Shown: piece after piece, positions 1 through 6,531 of the stretch
How positions within the stretch are numbered: position 1 is the first letter of the stretch
Layout: every line of letters starts with the position of its first letter
Origin: Prevotellaceae bacterium
Lineage (GTDB): Bacteria > Bacteroidota > Bacteroidia > Bacteroidales > Paludibacteraceae
NCBI GenBank assembly: GCA_031255055.1
Contig: JAIRTG010000140.1
Span: 1-8,940 of the forward strand
DNA: 8,940 nt
Direction: 5' to 3'
Notes under the pieces: generated by a model
What the model saw: only the letters and a program-made list of their open reading frames with translations
Database searches by the model: none
Told to the model about the DNA's origin: nothing
Made by a program: the position numbers and the translations under genes

Positions 1-120
1 GCATCATGTCCATTACTAGGACATGCATCATGTCCATTACTAGGACATGCATCGTGTCCATTACTAGGACATGCATCATGTCCATTACTAGGACATGCAT
101 CATGTCCTTACCAGGACACG
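1..120. repeat. 24-bp tandem repeat array of hairpin-forming units (5 copies, may continue left)
   Basis: Five contiguous 24-bp units start at 1, 25, 49, 73 and 97. Units 1, 2 and 4 are identical. Unit 3 has one A-to-G change in the left arm. Unit 5 is degenerate, with a shorter centre and an altered right arm. Each unit contains CATGTCC, the 7-nt centre ATTACTA, then GGACATG, a perfect 7-bp inverted repeat. The junction between units (GGACATG-CAT-CATGTCC) is also an inverted repeat, so the array can fold in two registers. There are no spacers, so it is not a CRISPR. The array touches the left window edge and its true length is unknown. The function is unknown; binding-site arrays or a slippage-prone minisatellite are both possible. 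Confidence 0.93.
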
Positions 121-127
121 CCTCTGC

Positions 128-162
128 CCATTAAAATGGAACGATTCGTGCCATTTTAATGG
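128..162. repeat. 12-bp-arm inverted repeat (stem-loop)
   Basis: CCATTAAAATGG at 128-139 is the exact reverse complement of CCATTTTAATGG at 151-162, separated by an 11-nt loop. It starts 8 nt after the 24-bp tandem array. The 3' side has no T-tract, so it is not a classical intrinsic terminator in the forward direction. It could be a bidirectional transcription stop for an unseen gene to the left, a protein site, or the edge of a small repeat element. Confidence 0.7.
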
Positions 163-194
163 AGAGATACGCTCAACGAAGGTTGAATCACTCA

Positions 195-220
195 TCATTC
201 TTCACTCTTCATTCTTCACT
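195..220. repeat. Short pyrimidine-rich direct repeat
   Basis: TCATTCTTCACT occurs at 195-206 and again at 209-220, separated by CT, giving a 14-nt period. It lies between the inverted repeat at 128-162 and the GC-rich stem at 227-283. Simple runs of this kind occur in Bacteroidales intergenic DNA; no function is inferred. Confidence 0.75.
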
Positions 221-226
221 ATAACC

Positions 227-283
227 GCGGTCTTACGGGGCGTTGCGGGGCAGCGCCCCGCCGAGGGGGTAGCGGAAGACCGC
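227..283. repeat. Nested GC-rich stem-loop element
   Basis: An outer 8-bp stem pairs GCGGTCTT (227-234) with AAGACCGC (276-283). It encloses an inner hairpin of 11 pairs, 236-246 against 250-260, with one G-T wobble and a GGG loop. The composition is strongly GC-rich compared with the AT-rich DNA on both sides, which suggests a separate origin or a selected structure. It could be a transcribed structured RNA or part of a small dispersed repeat. No known RNA family is recognised. Confidence 0.6.
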
Positions 284-291
284 CGCAGGCG

Positions 292-470
292 GGCTGTAGC
301 GAGGGGGAGACTTCCCCCACCTAATTCTCTTTCTCTTTCTTCAAGGAAGATGCCAACGGCGGCTGTAGCGAGGGAAAGACTCCCCTCCACTACTTTATCT
401 ATCTCTTTCTTTAACGAAGACACCGAAGCAGACCCAAGTGAAAGGGAGACTTCTCACGAAGGACGGCAAC
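292..470. repeat. About 70-nt modular direct repeat, two full copies and a shortened third
   Basis: Copy A starts at 292 and copy B at 361, both with GGCTGTAGCGAGGG, a 69-nt period. Each copy has the same order: this head, a small hairpin, a pyrimidine-rich spacer and a tail resembling CGAAGACACCGAAG. The hairpins are GGGGGA/TCCCCC at 303-318 and GGGA/TCCC at 372-384. A third, diverged copy near 430-470 has a hairpin at 444-455 with the same GACT loop as copy A. It goes straight into the tail, having lost the spacer. Sequence drift that keeps the hairpins hints that structure matters, but the element is not identified. No credible protein is encoded here. Confidence 0.65.
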
Positions 471-592
471 AGACCGTATTTGTATACCCGTAGAAGGAAT
501 AAAATATACATAAATTCAAAACAGAAAACTCAAAATCAAATTATTAACCCGAAAAACCGTTGAAATAAATATACGTTTATTCTATATTTTTA

Positions 593-624
593 ATTGACAA
601 AACAACTATTTTTTATTAGCTTTG
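593..624 (+). promoter_or_regulatory. Predicted Bacteroidota-type promoter for purH
   Basis: A -7 element TAGCTTTG (617-624) fits the Bacteroidota consensus TAnnTTTG. An ATTG at 593-596 lies 20 nt upstream, in the place of the TTTG -33 element. Transcription would begin near 631, giving a leader of about 33 nt before the ATG at 664. This position argues against any purH start upstream of 664. A perfect CTTTGC-GCG-GCAAAG dyad (620-634) overlaps the -7 element and the likely start point. Confidence 0.6.
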
Positions 625-663
625 CGCGGCAAAGTTAAACAACACAAATACCCGCTCCAATTT

Positions 664-2184
664 ATGGGAATAAAACGCATCAAGAGAGCTTTAATATCTG
701 TTTATCAAAAGGATAATTTAGTTGCAATTATAAAGAAATTGCACGAAAATAAAGTCGAATTGTTATCAACCGGAGGTACGCAAACATTTATCGAATCGCT
801 TGGTTTTCCTTGTCGCCCGGTGGAAGAATTGACTTCATATCCGTCGATACTCGGAGGAAGGGTAAAAACGTTGCACCCGAAAATTTTCGGCGGAATCCTC
901 GCCCGACGATCCAATCATGAAGACATTCGCCAACTGAATGAATACAATATTCCCGAAATAGACTTGATTATCGTCGACTTGTATCCGTTTGAATCGACCG
1001 TTGCCACCGAAACAGACGAAGAAAAAATCATCGAGAAAGTCGATATAGGAGGCATTTCATTGATTCGTGCGGCGGCAAAAAACTTTCAAGATACGGTTAT
1101 TGTAGCCTCTCAAATGCAATATGCACCATTGCGGGACATCCTAAACGAAAAAGGCGCGGAAACGAGTCTTGAAGAACGTCGGTGGTTTGCCAAAGAAGCT
1201 TTTTCGGTTTCTTCGCGCTACGACAGCGCCATTTTCAACTATTTCGATAACGACCGGCAGAGTGCTTTCCGTCGGGCAGAAGATTGTTCGACAATCCTGC
1301 GCTACGGCGAAAATCCGCATCAACGCGGATTCTTTTTCGGCAATTTCGACGAATTGTTTGAAAAAGTACAGGGAAAAGAAATTTCATACAATAACCTGCT
1401 TGACATCGACGCTGCCATTCATCTAATCAATGAGTTTGACGACATCACTTTCGCAATACTCAAGCACAACAATACCTGCGGATTGGCTTCGCGTACAACG
1501 TTGGTCGAAGCATGGAACGACGCTTTGGCCGCCGATCCCGAGTCGGCCTTCGGAGGCGTACTGGTAACAAACGCCGCTATCGACCGGACTACGGCAGAAG
1601 AAATCTACAAACTGTTTTTTGAAGTGATCATTGCACCCGATTATGATTTGGACGCATTGGAGGTATTGTCGCAAAAGAAAAATCGCATCATTTTGATTTC
1701 GAAAAATACCGACATAAAACCGAAACAATACCGCTCACTGCTAAACGGTGTGTTGATGCAGGATAGAGATGTACATACGGAAACGTCGGGCGATTTGAAA
1801 GTTGTGACCGAAAAAACGCCTTCGGATACCGAAATAGAAGACTTGCTGTTTGCAAACAAAATAGTGAAACACACCAAGTCTAACGCGATTGTGTTAGCAA
1901 AAAACAAACAACTGTATGCAAGCGGCGCAGGACAGACTTCCCGTGTATGTGCATTATCTCAAGCCATTGAAAAAGCGAAATCGTTCAATTTCGATTTGAC
2001 GGGTGCGGTAATGGCATCGGACGCCTTTTTCCCTTTCCCCGATTGTGTCGAAATGGCGGCAAAAGCCGGTATTGTTTCCGTGATACAGCCAGGTGGTTCT
2101 ATCCGCGATCAAGACTCTGTCGACTCCTGCAACCGGAACGGACTGTCGATGGTGACAACTGGTTTCCGACACTTTAAACACTAA
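664..2184 (+). CDS. purH: Bifunctional AICAR formyltransferase / IMP cyclohydrolase PurH
   Basis: PurH catalyses the last two steps of de novo purine synthesis. AICAR is formylated with 10-formyl-tetrahydrofolate, then FAICAR is cyclised to IMP in the cytosol. The protein is 506 aa, the usual length in Bacteroidales. The N-terminal MGS-like cyclohydrolase domain (about 1-195) shows STGGT and GGRVKTLHP around K68. The C-terminal transformylase domain (about 200-506) shows RYGENPHQ at 213-220, the catalytic Lys-His pair K267-H268 in KHNNTCG, AGQTSRV, and SDAFFPFPD at 452-460. The ATG at 664 is chosen because MGIKRIKRALISVY matches family N-termini and because the predicted promoter overlaps the upstream in-frame TTG at 622. 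No Shine-Dalgarno sequence is evident, as is common in this phylum. mreB follows after 53 nt with no clear terminator, so cotranscription is plausible. Confidence 0.97.
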   Translation: MGIKRIKRALISVYQKDNLVAIIKKLHENKVELLSTGGTQTFIESLGFPCRPVEELTSYPSILGGRVKTLHPKIFGGILARRSNHEDIRQLNEYNIPEIDLIIVDLYPFESTVATETDEEKIIEKVDIGGISLIRAAAKNFQDTVIVASQMQYAPLRDILNEKGAETSLEERRWFAKEAFSVSSRYDSAIFNYFDNDRQSAFRRAEDCSTILRYGENPHQRGFFFGNFDELFEKVQGKEISYNNLLDIDAAIHLINEFDDITFAILKHNNTCGLASRTTLVEAWNDALAADPESAFGGVLVTNAAIDRTTAEEIYKLFFEVIIAPDYDLDALEVLSQKKNRIILISKNTDIKPKQYRSLLNGVLMQDRDVHTETSGDLKVVTEKTPSDTEIEDLLFANKIVKHTKSNAIVLAKNKQLYASGAGQTSRVCALSQAIEKAKSFNFDLTGAVMASDAFFPFPDCVEMAAKAGIVSVIQPGGSIRDQDSVDSCNRNGLSMVTTGFRHFKH

Positions 2185-2237
2185 TTATTCGGTAGAGATT
2201 TAACAAATATCTTATAATCAAATTTTAAACTAAAAGA

Positions 2238-3257
2238 ATGGGACTTTTTTCATTTACAGAAGAAATAGCGATAGATTTGGGCACGGCGAATACGATCATC
2301 ATTTACAATGATAAAATAGTAGTAGACGAACCTTCGGTCGTCGCTTTAGACAGAAGAACAGACAAGCTGTTGGCGATAGGCGAAAAAGCTCGCCAGATGC
2401 AGGGTAAAGAAAACGAAGGTATCAAAACCGTTCGTCCGCTGCGCGATGGCGTCATCGCAGACTTTTATGCGGCGGAAATGATGATACGGGGAATGATAAA
2501 AATGATTCCGAGAAAAAATCGCCTTTTTTCCCCTACCTTAAAAATGGTAGTTTGCATTCCGTCGGGAAGCACCGAAGTTGAAGTCCGTGCGGTAAGAGAC
2601 TCATCCGAACATGCCGGCGGTCGGGAAGTTTACATGATTTACGAACCGATGGCAGCCGCCATCGGCATCGGTATTGATGTGGAATCCCCAACCGGATGCA
2701 TGGTTGTGGATATAGGAGGCGGTACAACCGAAATTGCGGTGATTTCGCTCGGAGGAATTGTTTCCAACAAATCGATCCGTATTGCAGGCGACGACCTGAC
2801 GCTTGATATAGTGGAATATATGGGCCGTATGCACAATATAAAAGTGGGCGAACGAACCGCCGAAATGATAAAAATCAGCGTAGGCGCCGCGCTTCCGGAG
2901 CTGGAAGAAGCACCGGAAGATTACATCATAAGAGGGCCTAACAGAATGACCGCCCTGCCGATGGAGGTGCCGATTTCTTATCAGGAAATAGCGCATTGTC
3001 TGGAAAAATCAATATCGAAAATAGAAACCGCCATACTAAGCGCTTTGGAGCAGACACCTCCCGAACTTTATGCCGATATTGTAGAGCGAGGTATTTATTT
3101 GGCCGGCGGCGGCGCCTTGCTTCGCGGATTGGATAAACGTTTATCGGACAAGTTGAACATCAAATTTCACATAGCAAAAGATCCGTTACATGCCGTAGCC
3201 AGAGGAACAGGAATCGCGCTGAAAAACGTCGATAAATTCCATTTCCTAATCCATTAA
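2238..3257 (+). CDS. mreB: Rod shape-determining protein MreB (actin-like)
   Basis: MreB is a bacterial actin homologue. It binds ATP, polymerises on the inner face of the cytoplasmic membrane and guides the elongation machinery. The protein is 339 aa, full family length. The actin-fold signatures are present in order: phosphate-1 motif DLGTANT (13-19), conserved YEPMAAAIG (135 onward), phosphate-2 motif DIGGGTTE (from 158), and adenosine motif LAGGGALLRG (from 288). The short hydrophobic start MGLFSF is typical of the family. The ATG at 2238 follows an A/T-rich leader without a strong Shine-Dalgarno sequence. No consensus TAnnTTTG promoter was found in the 53-nt gap after purH, so it is probably read from the purH promoter or a weaker one. 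A terminator-like hairpin lies immediately downstream. Confidence 0.98.
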   Translation: MGLFSFTEEIAIDLGTANTIIIYNDKIVVDEPSVVALDRRTDKLLAIGEKARQMQGKENEGIKTVRPLRDGVIADFYAAEMMIRGMIKMIPRKNRLFSPTLKMVVCIPSGSTEVEVRAVRDSSEHAGGREVYMIYEPMAAAIGIGIDVESPTGCMVVDIGGGTTEIAVISLGGIVSNKSIRIAGDDLTLDIVEYMGRMHNIKVGERTAEMIKISVGAALPELEEAPEDYIIRGPNRMTALPMEVPISYQEIAHCLEKSISKIETAILSALEQTPPELYADIVERGIYLAGGGALLRGLDKRLSDKLNIKFHIAKDPLHAVARGTGIALKNVDKFHFLIH

Positions 3258-3292
3258 TTTAGTATCATTATTATCCGAAAAACGATTTGAAG

Positions 3293-3328
3293 AACCGATT
3301 ATATTTTAAATAATCTAATCGGTTTTTT
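3293..3328 (+). terminator. Terminator-like hairpin between mreB and mreC
   Basis: AACCGATTA (3293-3301) pairs perfectly with TAATCGGTT (3316-3324) across a 14-nt loop, and the run continues as T to 3328. This is the form of an intrinsic terminator, though the stem is AT-rich and only 9 bp. A competing 5-bp stem is possible, because GATTA (3297-3301) can pair with the first of two adjacent TAATC copies (3311-3315). The T-tract ends 16 nt before the mreC start codon, and no consensus promoter was found in the gap. Partial termination or attenuation is therefore more likely than a complete stop. Confidence 0.6.
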
Positions 3329-3344
3329 GTATGAAACGGTTGTT

Positions 3345-4187
3345 ATGCGATACCTGATAAACTTTCTGATCAAATATAGCATTGTGCTTCTATTTCTGTT
3401 GCTGGAAGTTGTTTCTTTCCGCATGTTGATAAAAAATACAGAATACCAGCGCAATGTTTTTTTGTCATCAAGCAATTCGGTTGTTGCCTTTTTTTATCAG
3501 GCAGCGAGTTCGATTACCGATTTTTTCAAATTGCGTTCATCAAACGAAAGCCTGTCGGAAGAAAATACCGAGTTAAAAAATCAGATTATGTCGTTGAAAA
3601 AAGAATTGGAAGCTGCGCATTCCGAATTGTCCGACAGTTTGAATCACAGCCAATATGTCGAACAGGAATACCGGTTTATCGATGCAAAGGTGATAAATAA
3701 TTCGACAAACAAAATTCAAAACTACATCACAATCAATAAAGGAGAGAGAGACGGCGTCCGTCCCGACATGGGCGTTATCAACGAAGACGGCGTTGTGGGT
3801 GTTGTATCAACTGTTTCCGAACGTTTTTCGGTCATAATTCCCGTGCTTAATCCCAAGCTACAAATCGTCAGTAAATTTGAGCGGAGCAACTACACCGGCC
3901 CGATAGCTTGGTCGGGCGAAGACTACCGTTATGTAAACTTGCTGGACATTGCACGACACGTCGATTTTAATCAGGGCGATTCGCTGGTTACAAGCGGATT
4001 TACAACCGCTTTCCCCGAAGGTATTCCGGTTGGAACCGTTGAAGATTTTCAAATAAAAGACGGCGACCCATACTACAACATCAAAGTGAAACTGGCGGTC
4101 AATTTCCGCACGTTGTCACACGTGAAAGTGATCGATTACTTATTCTATTTTGAACAAAAAGAATTGGAAGAAAGGACCCAACAATAA
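3345..4187 (+). CDS. mreC: Rod shape-determining protein MreC
   Basis: MreC is a bitopic inner-membrane protein whose periplasmic part binds and activates PBP2 in the elongasome. The product is 280 aa. It has a short cytoplasmic N-terminus, one membrane helix (about 8-25), a coiled-coil-like segment rich in Glu, Leu and Lys (about 65-105), and the periplasmic beta domains (about 113-270) containing GVINEDGVVGVV and TSGFTTAFPEGIPVG. The ATG at 3345 is preferred over the in-frame TTG at 3327 because MRYLINFLIKY matches Bacteroidota MreC starts and the TTG lies within the T-run of the hairpin. The stop codon overlaps the mreD start by one base (TAATG), suggesting translational coupling. Confidence 0.95.
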   Translation: MRYLINFLIKYSIVLLFLLLEVVSFRMLIKNTEYQRNVFLSSSNSVVAFFYQAASSITDFFKLRSSNESLSEENTELKNQIMSLKKELEAAHSELSDSLNHSQYVEQEYRFIDAKVINNSTNKIQNYITINKGERDGVRPDMGVINEDGVVGVVSTVSERFSVIIPVLNPKLQIVSKFERSNYTGPIAWSGEDYRYVNLLDIARHVDFNQGDSLVTSGFTTAFPEGIPVGTVEDFQIKDGDPYYNIKVKLAVNFRTLSHVKVIDYLFYFEQKELEERTQQ

Positions 4188-4693
4188 TGTTTCACATCGT
4201 TCGTCATCTACTTCGGTTTGTTTTGTTGATACTCCTGCAAGTGTTGGTGTTGAATAACATCCAATTTCTGGGATACATAAACATATACATCTACATCCTT
4301 TTCATTCTCTCTCTTCCGACCCAAACACCCAAATGGCTGATACTGATATTGGGCTTTCTTTTGGGGCTGATAATGGACATGTTTTCAAACACGATGGGGC
4401 TTCACGCCTTTGCAACAGCGCTGGTTGCGTTTTTATATGCACCGGTCATACATCTTTTTGTCTCGTCCGAAGAAAACATAAGCCTTCAACCGTCCGTAAA
4501 CACTTTCGGAATAGGCGGTTATTTCAAATTCGCGGTTATTCTAATCGTGATTCACCATCTGACATTGTTCTTTTTGGAAGCTTTTACTTTTATAAACTTT
4601 TGGATCACTTTGTCCAGAGCGCTTTTAAGTTCGGGCTGCACTTTTCTCGTTGTCATCGGCACCCAATTCTTTTCAATCAATAAAAGCAAATGA
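4187..4693 (+). CDS. mreD: Rod shape-determining protein MreD
   Basis: MreD is a small polytopic inner-membrane partner of MreC in the elongasome; its exact biochemical role is poorly known. The product is 168 aa, almost entirely hydrophobic, with about five or six membrane segments. The family-typical loop G-L-I-M-D-M-F-S-N-T-M-G-L-H lies at 60-73, with the conserved acidic residue D64. Position is strong support: it sits between mreC (1-nt overlap) and mrdA (4-nt ATGA overlap). Sequence conservation in this family is low, so the assignment rests on the membrane profile, this motif and gene order together. Confidence 0.94.
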   Translation: MFHIVRHLLRFVLLILLQVLVLNNIQFLGYINIYIYILFILSLPTQTPKWLILILGFLLGLIMDMFSNTMGLHAFATALVAFLYAPVIHLFVSSEENISLQPSVNTFGIGGYFKFAVILIVIHHLTLFFLEAFTFINFWITLSRALLSSGCTFLVVIGTQFFSINKSK

Positions 4694-6531
4694 ACAAAGA
4701 CACACTGCAAAACCGCCGGTATGTAATAGCGACTATTATACTATCTGTCATTGTGGTATATATCGTACGTCTTTTTTTTCTTCAAATTGTCGAAACAAAA
4801 TACAAAGAAGGAGCCGATAGTAACGCTTTTTTAAGAAGGACAATCCATCCCCCGCGCGGATTGATCTACGACAGAAACAACAAATTGCTGGTCTATAACA
4901 AGCCGGCCTACGACGTCAGTTTGATAATGCGTGAATTTGTCAACGTAGATACGGTTGCTTTTTGCAAAGTATTGAACATGGATAAAGCGCATTTTTTGGA
5001 CAGAATAAATGAGATAAAAGACCGGAAGAAAAACAAAGGCTATTCACCATACACGCCACAGCAATTCATCAAACAGTTGAGTATCGAAGACATCGCCGAA
5101 CTGCGGCAATCGCTATACAAATTTCCCGGCGTCTATATCGAAAACAGAACTTTGAGAGAATACACCTATCCCAATGCCGCCCACGTGTTAGGAGGTATCG
5201 GAGAAGTATCCCAGCAAATGATCGATAACGACAACTACTATCGGGCAGGAGACTATGCCGGTCGCGACGGCATAGAAATAACCTACGAAAAAGATTTAAG
5301 AGGCCAAAAAGGCGTTGAGATATTGCTTCGCGACGCCAAAGGGCGTATTCAGGGCAAATATGACGGAGGACGGCAAGACGCTGAAGCAAGAGCCGGAAAA
5401 AACCTGACACTGACAATAGACATTGCATTACAGGAATTAGGCGAAAACTTGTTACAGGGAAAAGTCGGCGGCATTGTAGCGATAGAACCCGCTACAGGCG
5501 AAATTCTGGCATTGGTTTCCAATCCGACATTCAACCCCTCGATGCTGGTCGGACGACAGCGTTCCGCCAACTATCAGCTATTGGAACAAGACCCTGTAAA
5601 ACCACTGTTCAACAGAGCCACACAAGCACAATACTCTCCCGGCTCAACATTCAAAATTCTGCAGGCCCTTGCAGGCTTGCAACTTGGAGGAATAAACGAG
5701 CACACACACTTTGTTTGCAACGGAACAGCTTCCCAACCAATCATGTGTACACACTCTCACGGAAGCTCGATAAGCTTGTTGTCTGCCATTGAGCAAAGTT
5801 GCAATCCCTATTTTTGGAACGTATTCAGAGCTACCATAGAAAAAGACGGCTACGGAGAGAAAAACGTACACTTCAGGCACAGCTACAGACAGTGGGTCGA
5901 AGCCATAAACAGTTTCGGGTTAGGAGACCGGATTCCCGATTCGGACATCAACGGACAGTCTACAGGATTTATTCCGACAGAAAACTACTACGACCGAATC
6001 TACAAATCCGAAACCGGCTGGAGAGCAATGACCATACGTTCGCTCGGCATAGGACAGGGAGAAATACTGGTAACTCCCCTTCAACTGGCAAATGCAATAG
6101 CGGCCGTGGCCAACCAGGGATACTACATCTCGCCACATTTGAACAAAGCAGACTCTATGAAAACATACATACACCGGACAGCCATCGATAAAGAACATTT
6201 CCCCATCGTCTTTCAGGGCATGAAGCAAGTGATGGAAAACACACGTTCGGGCATTGTATGGAAAGTGCCGGGAATAGAAGTCTGCGGCAAAACCGGAACA
6301 ACACAGAATCCACATGGAAAAGATCATGCACTGTATGTCGCTTTTGCACCGAAAAGCGATCCGCAAATCGCAATAGCAGTCGTCGTAGAAAACGCCGGAT
6401 TCGGTGCGTCCTACGCCATGCCGATAGCAAACCTGATGATCGAAAAATACCTGAAAGGAGACGTCGTGCGGATAGACCAAATGGAACGTATAATGAATAC
6501 AATAACAAATGATAACGTCACGAGATATTAA
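4690..6531 (+). CDS. mrdA: Penicillin-binding protein 2 (peptidoglycan transpeptidase)
   Basis: PBP2 is the class B penicillin-binding protein of the elongasome. It crosslinks the glycan strands made by RodA, in the periplasm, and is a beta-lactam target. The product is 613 aa, normal length. A single N-terminal membrane anchor lies at about 11-33, followed by the pedestal/dimerisation domain with PPRGLIYDRN (from 54). The transpeptidase domain contains all three active-site motifs: S319-T-F-K322 with the catalytic serine, S370-C-N372, and K534-T-G-T537. No motif is damaged, so the enzyme should be active. It begins inside the mreD stop codon (ATGA) and its 3' end overlaps rodA by 23 nt, fitting production in step with its partner RodA. 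Confidence 0.97.
   Translation: MNKDTLQNRRYVIATIILSVIVVYIVRLFFLQIVETKYKEGADSNAFLRRTIHPPRGLIYDRNNKLLVYNKPAYDVSLIMREFVNVDTVAFCKVLNMDKAHFLDRINEIKDRKKNKGYSPYTPQQFIKQLSIEDIAELRQSLYKFPGVYIENRTLREYTYPNAAHVLGGIGEVSQQMIDNDNYYRAGDYAGRDGIEITYEKDLRGQKGVEILLRDAKGRIQGKYDGGRQDAEARAGKNLTLTIDIALQELGENLLQGKVGGIVAIEPATGEILALVSNPTFNPSMLVGRQRSANYQLLEQDPVKPLFNRATQAQYSPGSTFKILQALAGLQLGGINEHTHFVCNGTASQPIMCTHSHGSSISLLSAIEQSCNPYFWNVFRATIEKDGYGEKNVHFRHSYRQWVEAINSFGLGDRIPDSDINGQSTGFIPTENYYDRIYKSETGWRAMTIRSLGIGQGEILVTPLQLANAIAAVANQGYYISPHLNKADSMKTYIHRTAIDKEHFPIVFQGMKQVMENTRSGIVWKVPGIEVCGKTGTTQNPHGKDHALYVAFAPKSDPQIAIAVVVENAGFGASYAMPIANLMIEKYLKGDVVRIDQMERIMNTITNDNVTRY

Noticed and set aside
1..120. CRISPR array
   Set aside because: The 24-bp units are directly adjacent with no unique spacers, and no cas gene is present in the window.
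95..493. Forward open frame of 132 codons over the left repeat region
   Set aside because: It is read through the 24-bp array, the GC-rich stem and the modular repeats. It has no family resemblance and its amino-acid pattern simply follows the repeats. The reverse frame at 202-423 is rejected for the same reason.
622..663. Longer purH start at the TTG at 622
   Set aside because: The TTG overlaps the predicted -7 promoter element, upstream of the expected transcript start. The ATG at 664 gives the family N-terminus and length.
3327..3344. Longer mreC start at the TTG at 3327
   Set aside because: It falls in the T-run of the hairpin and adds residues not typical of MreC. The ATG at 3345 matches the family.
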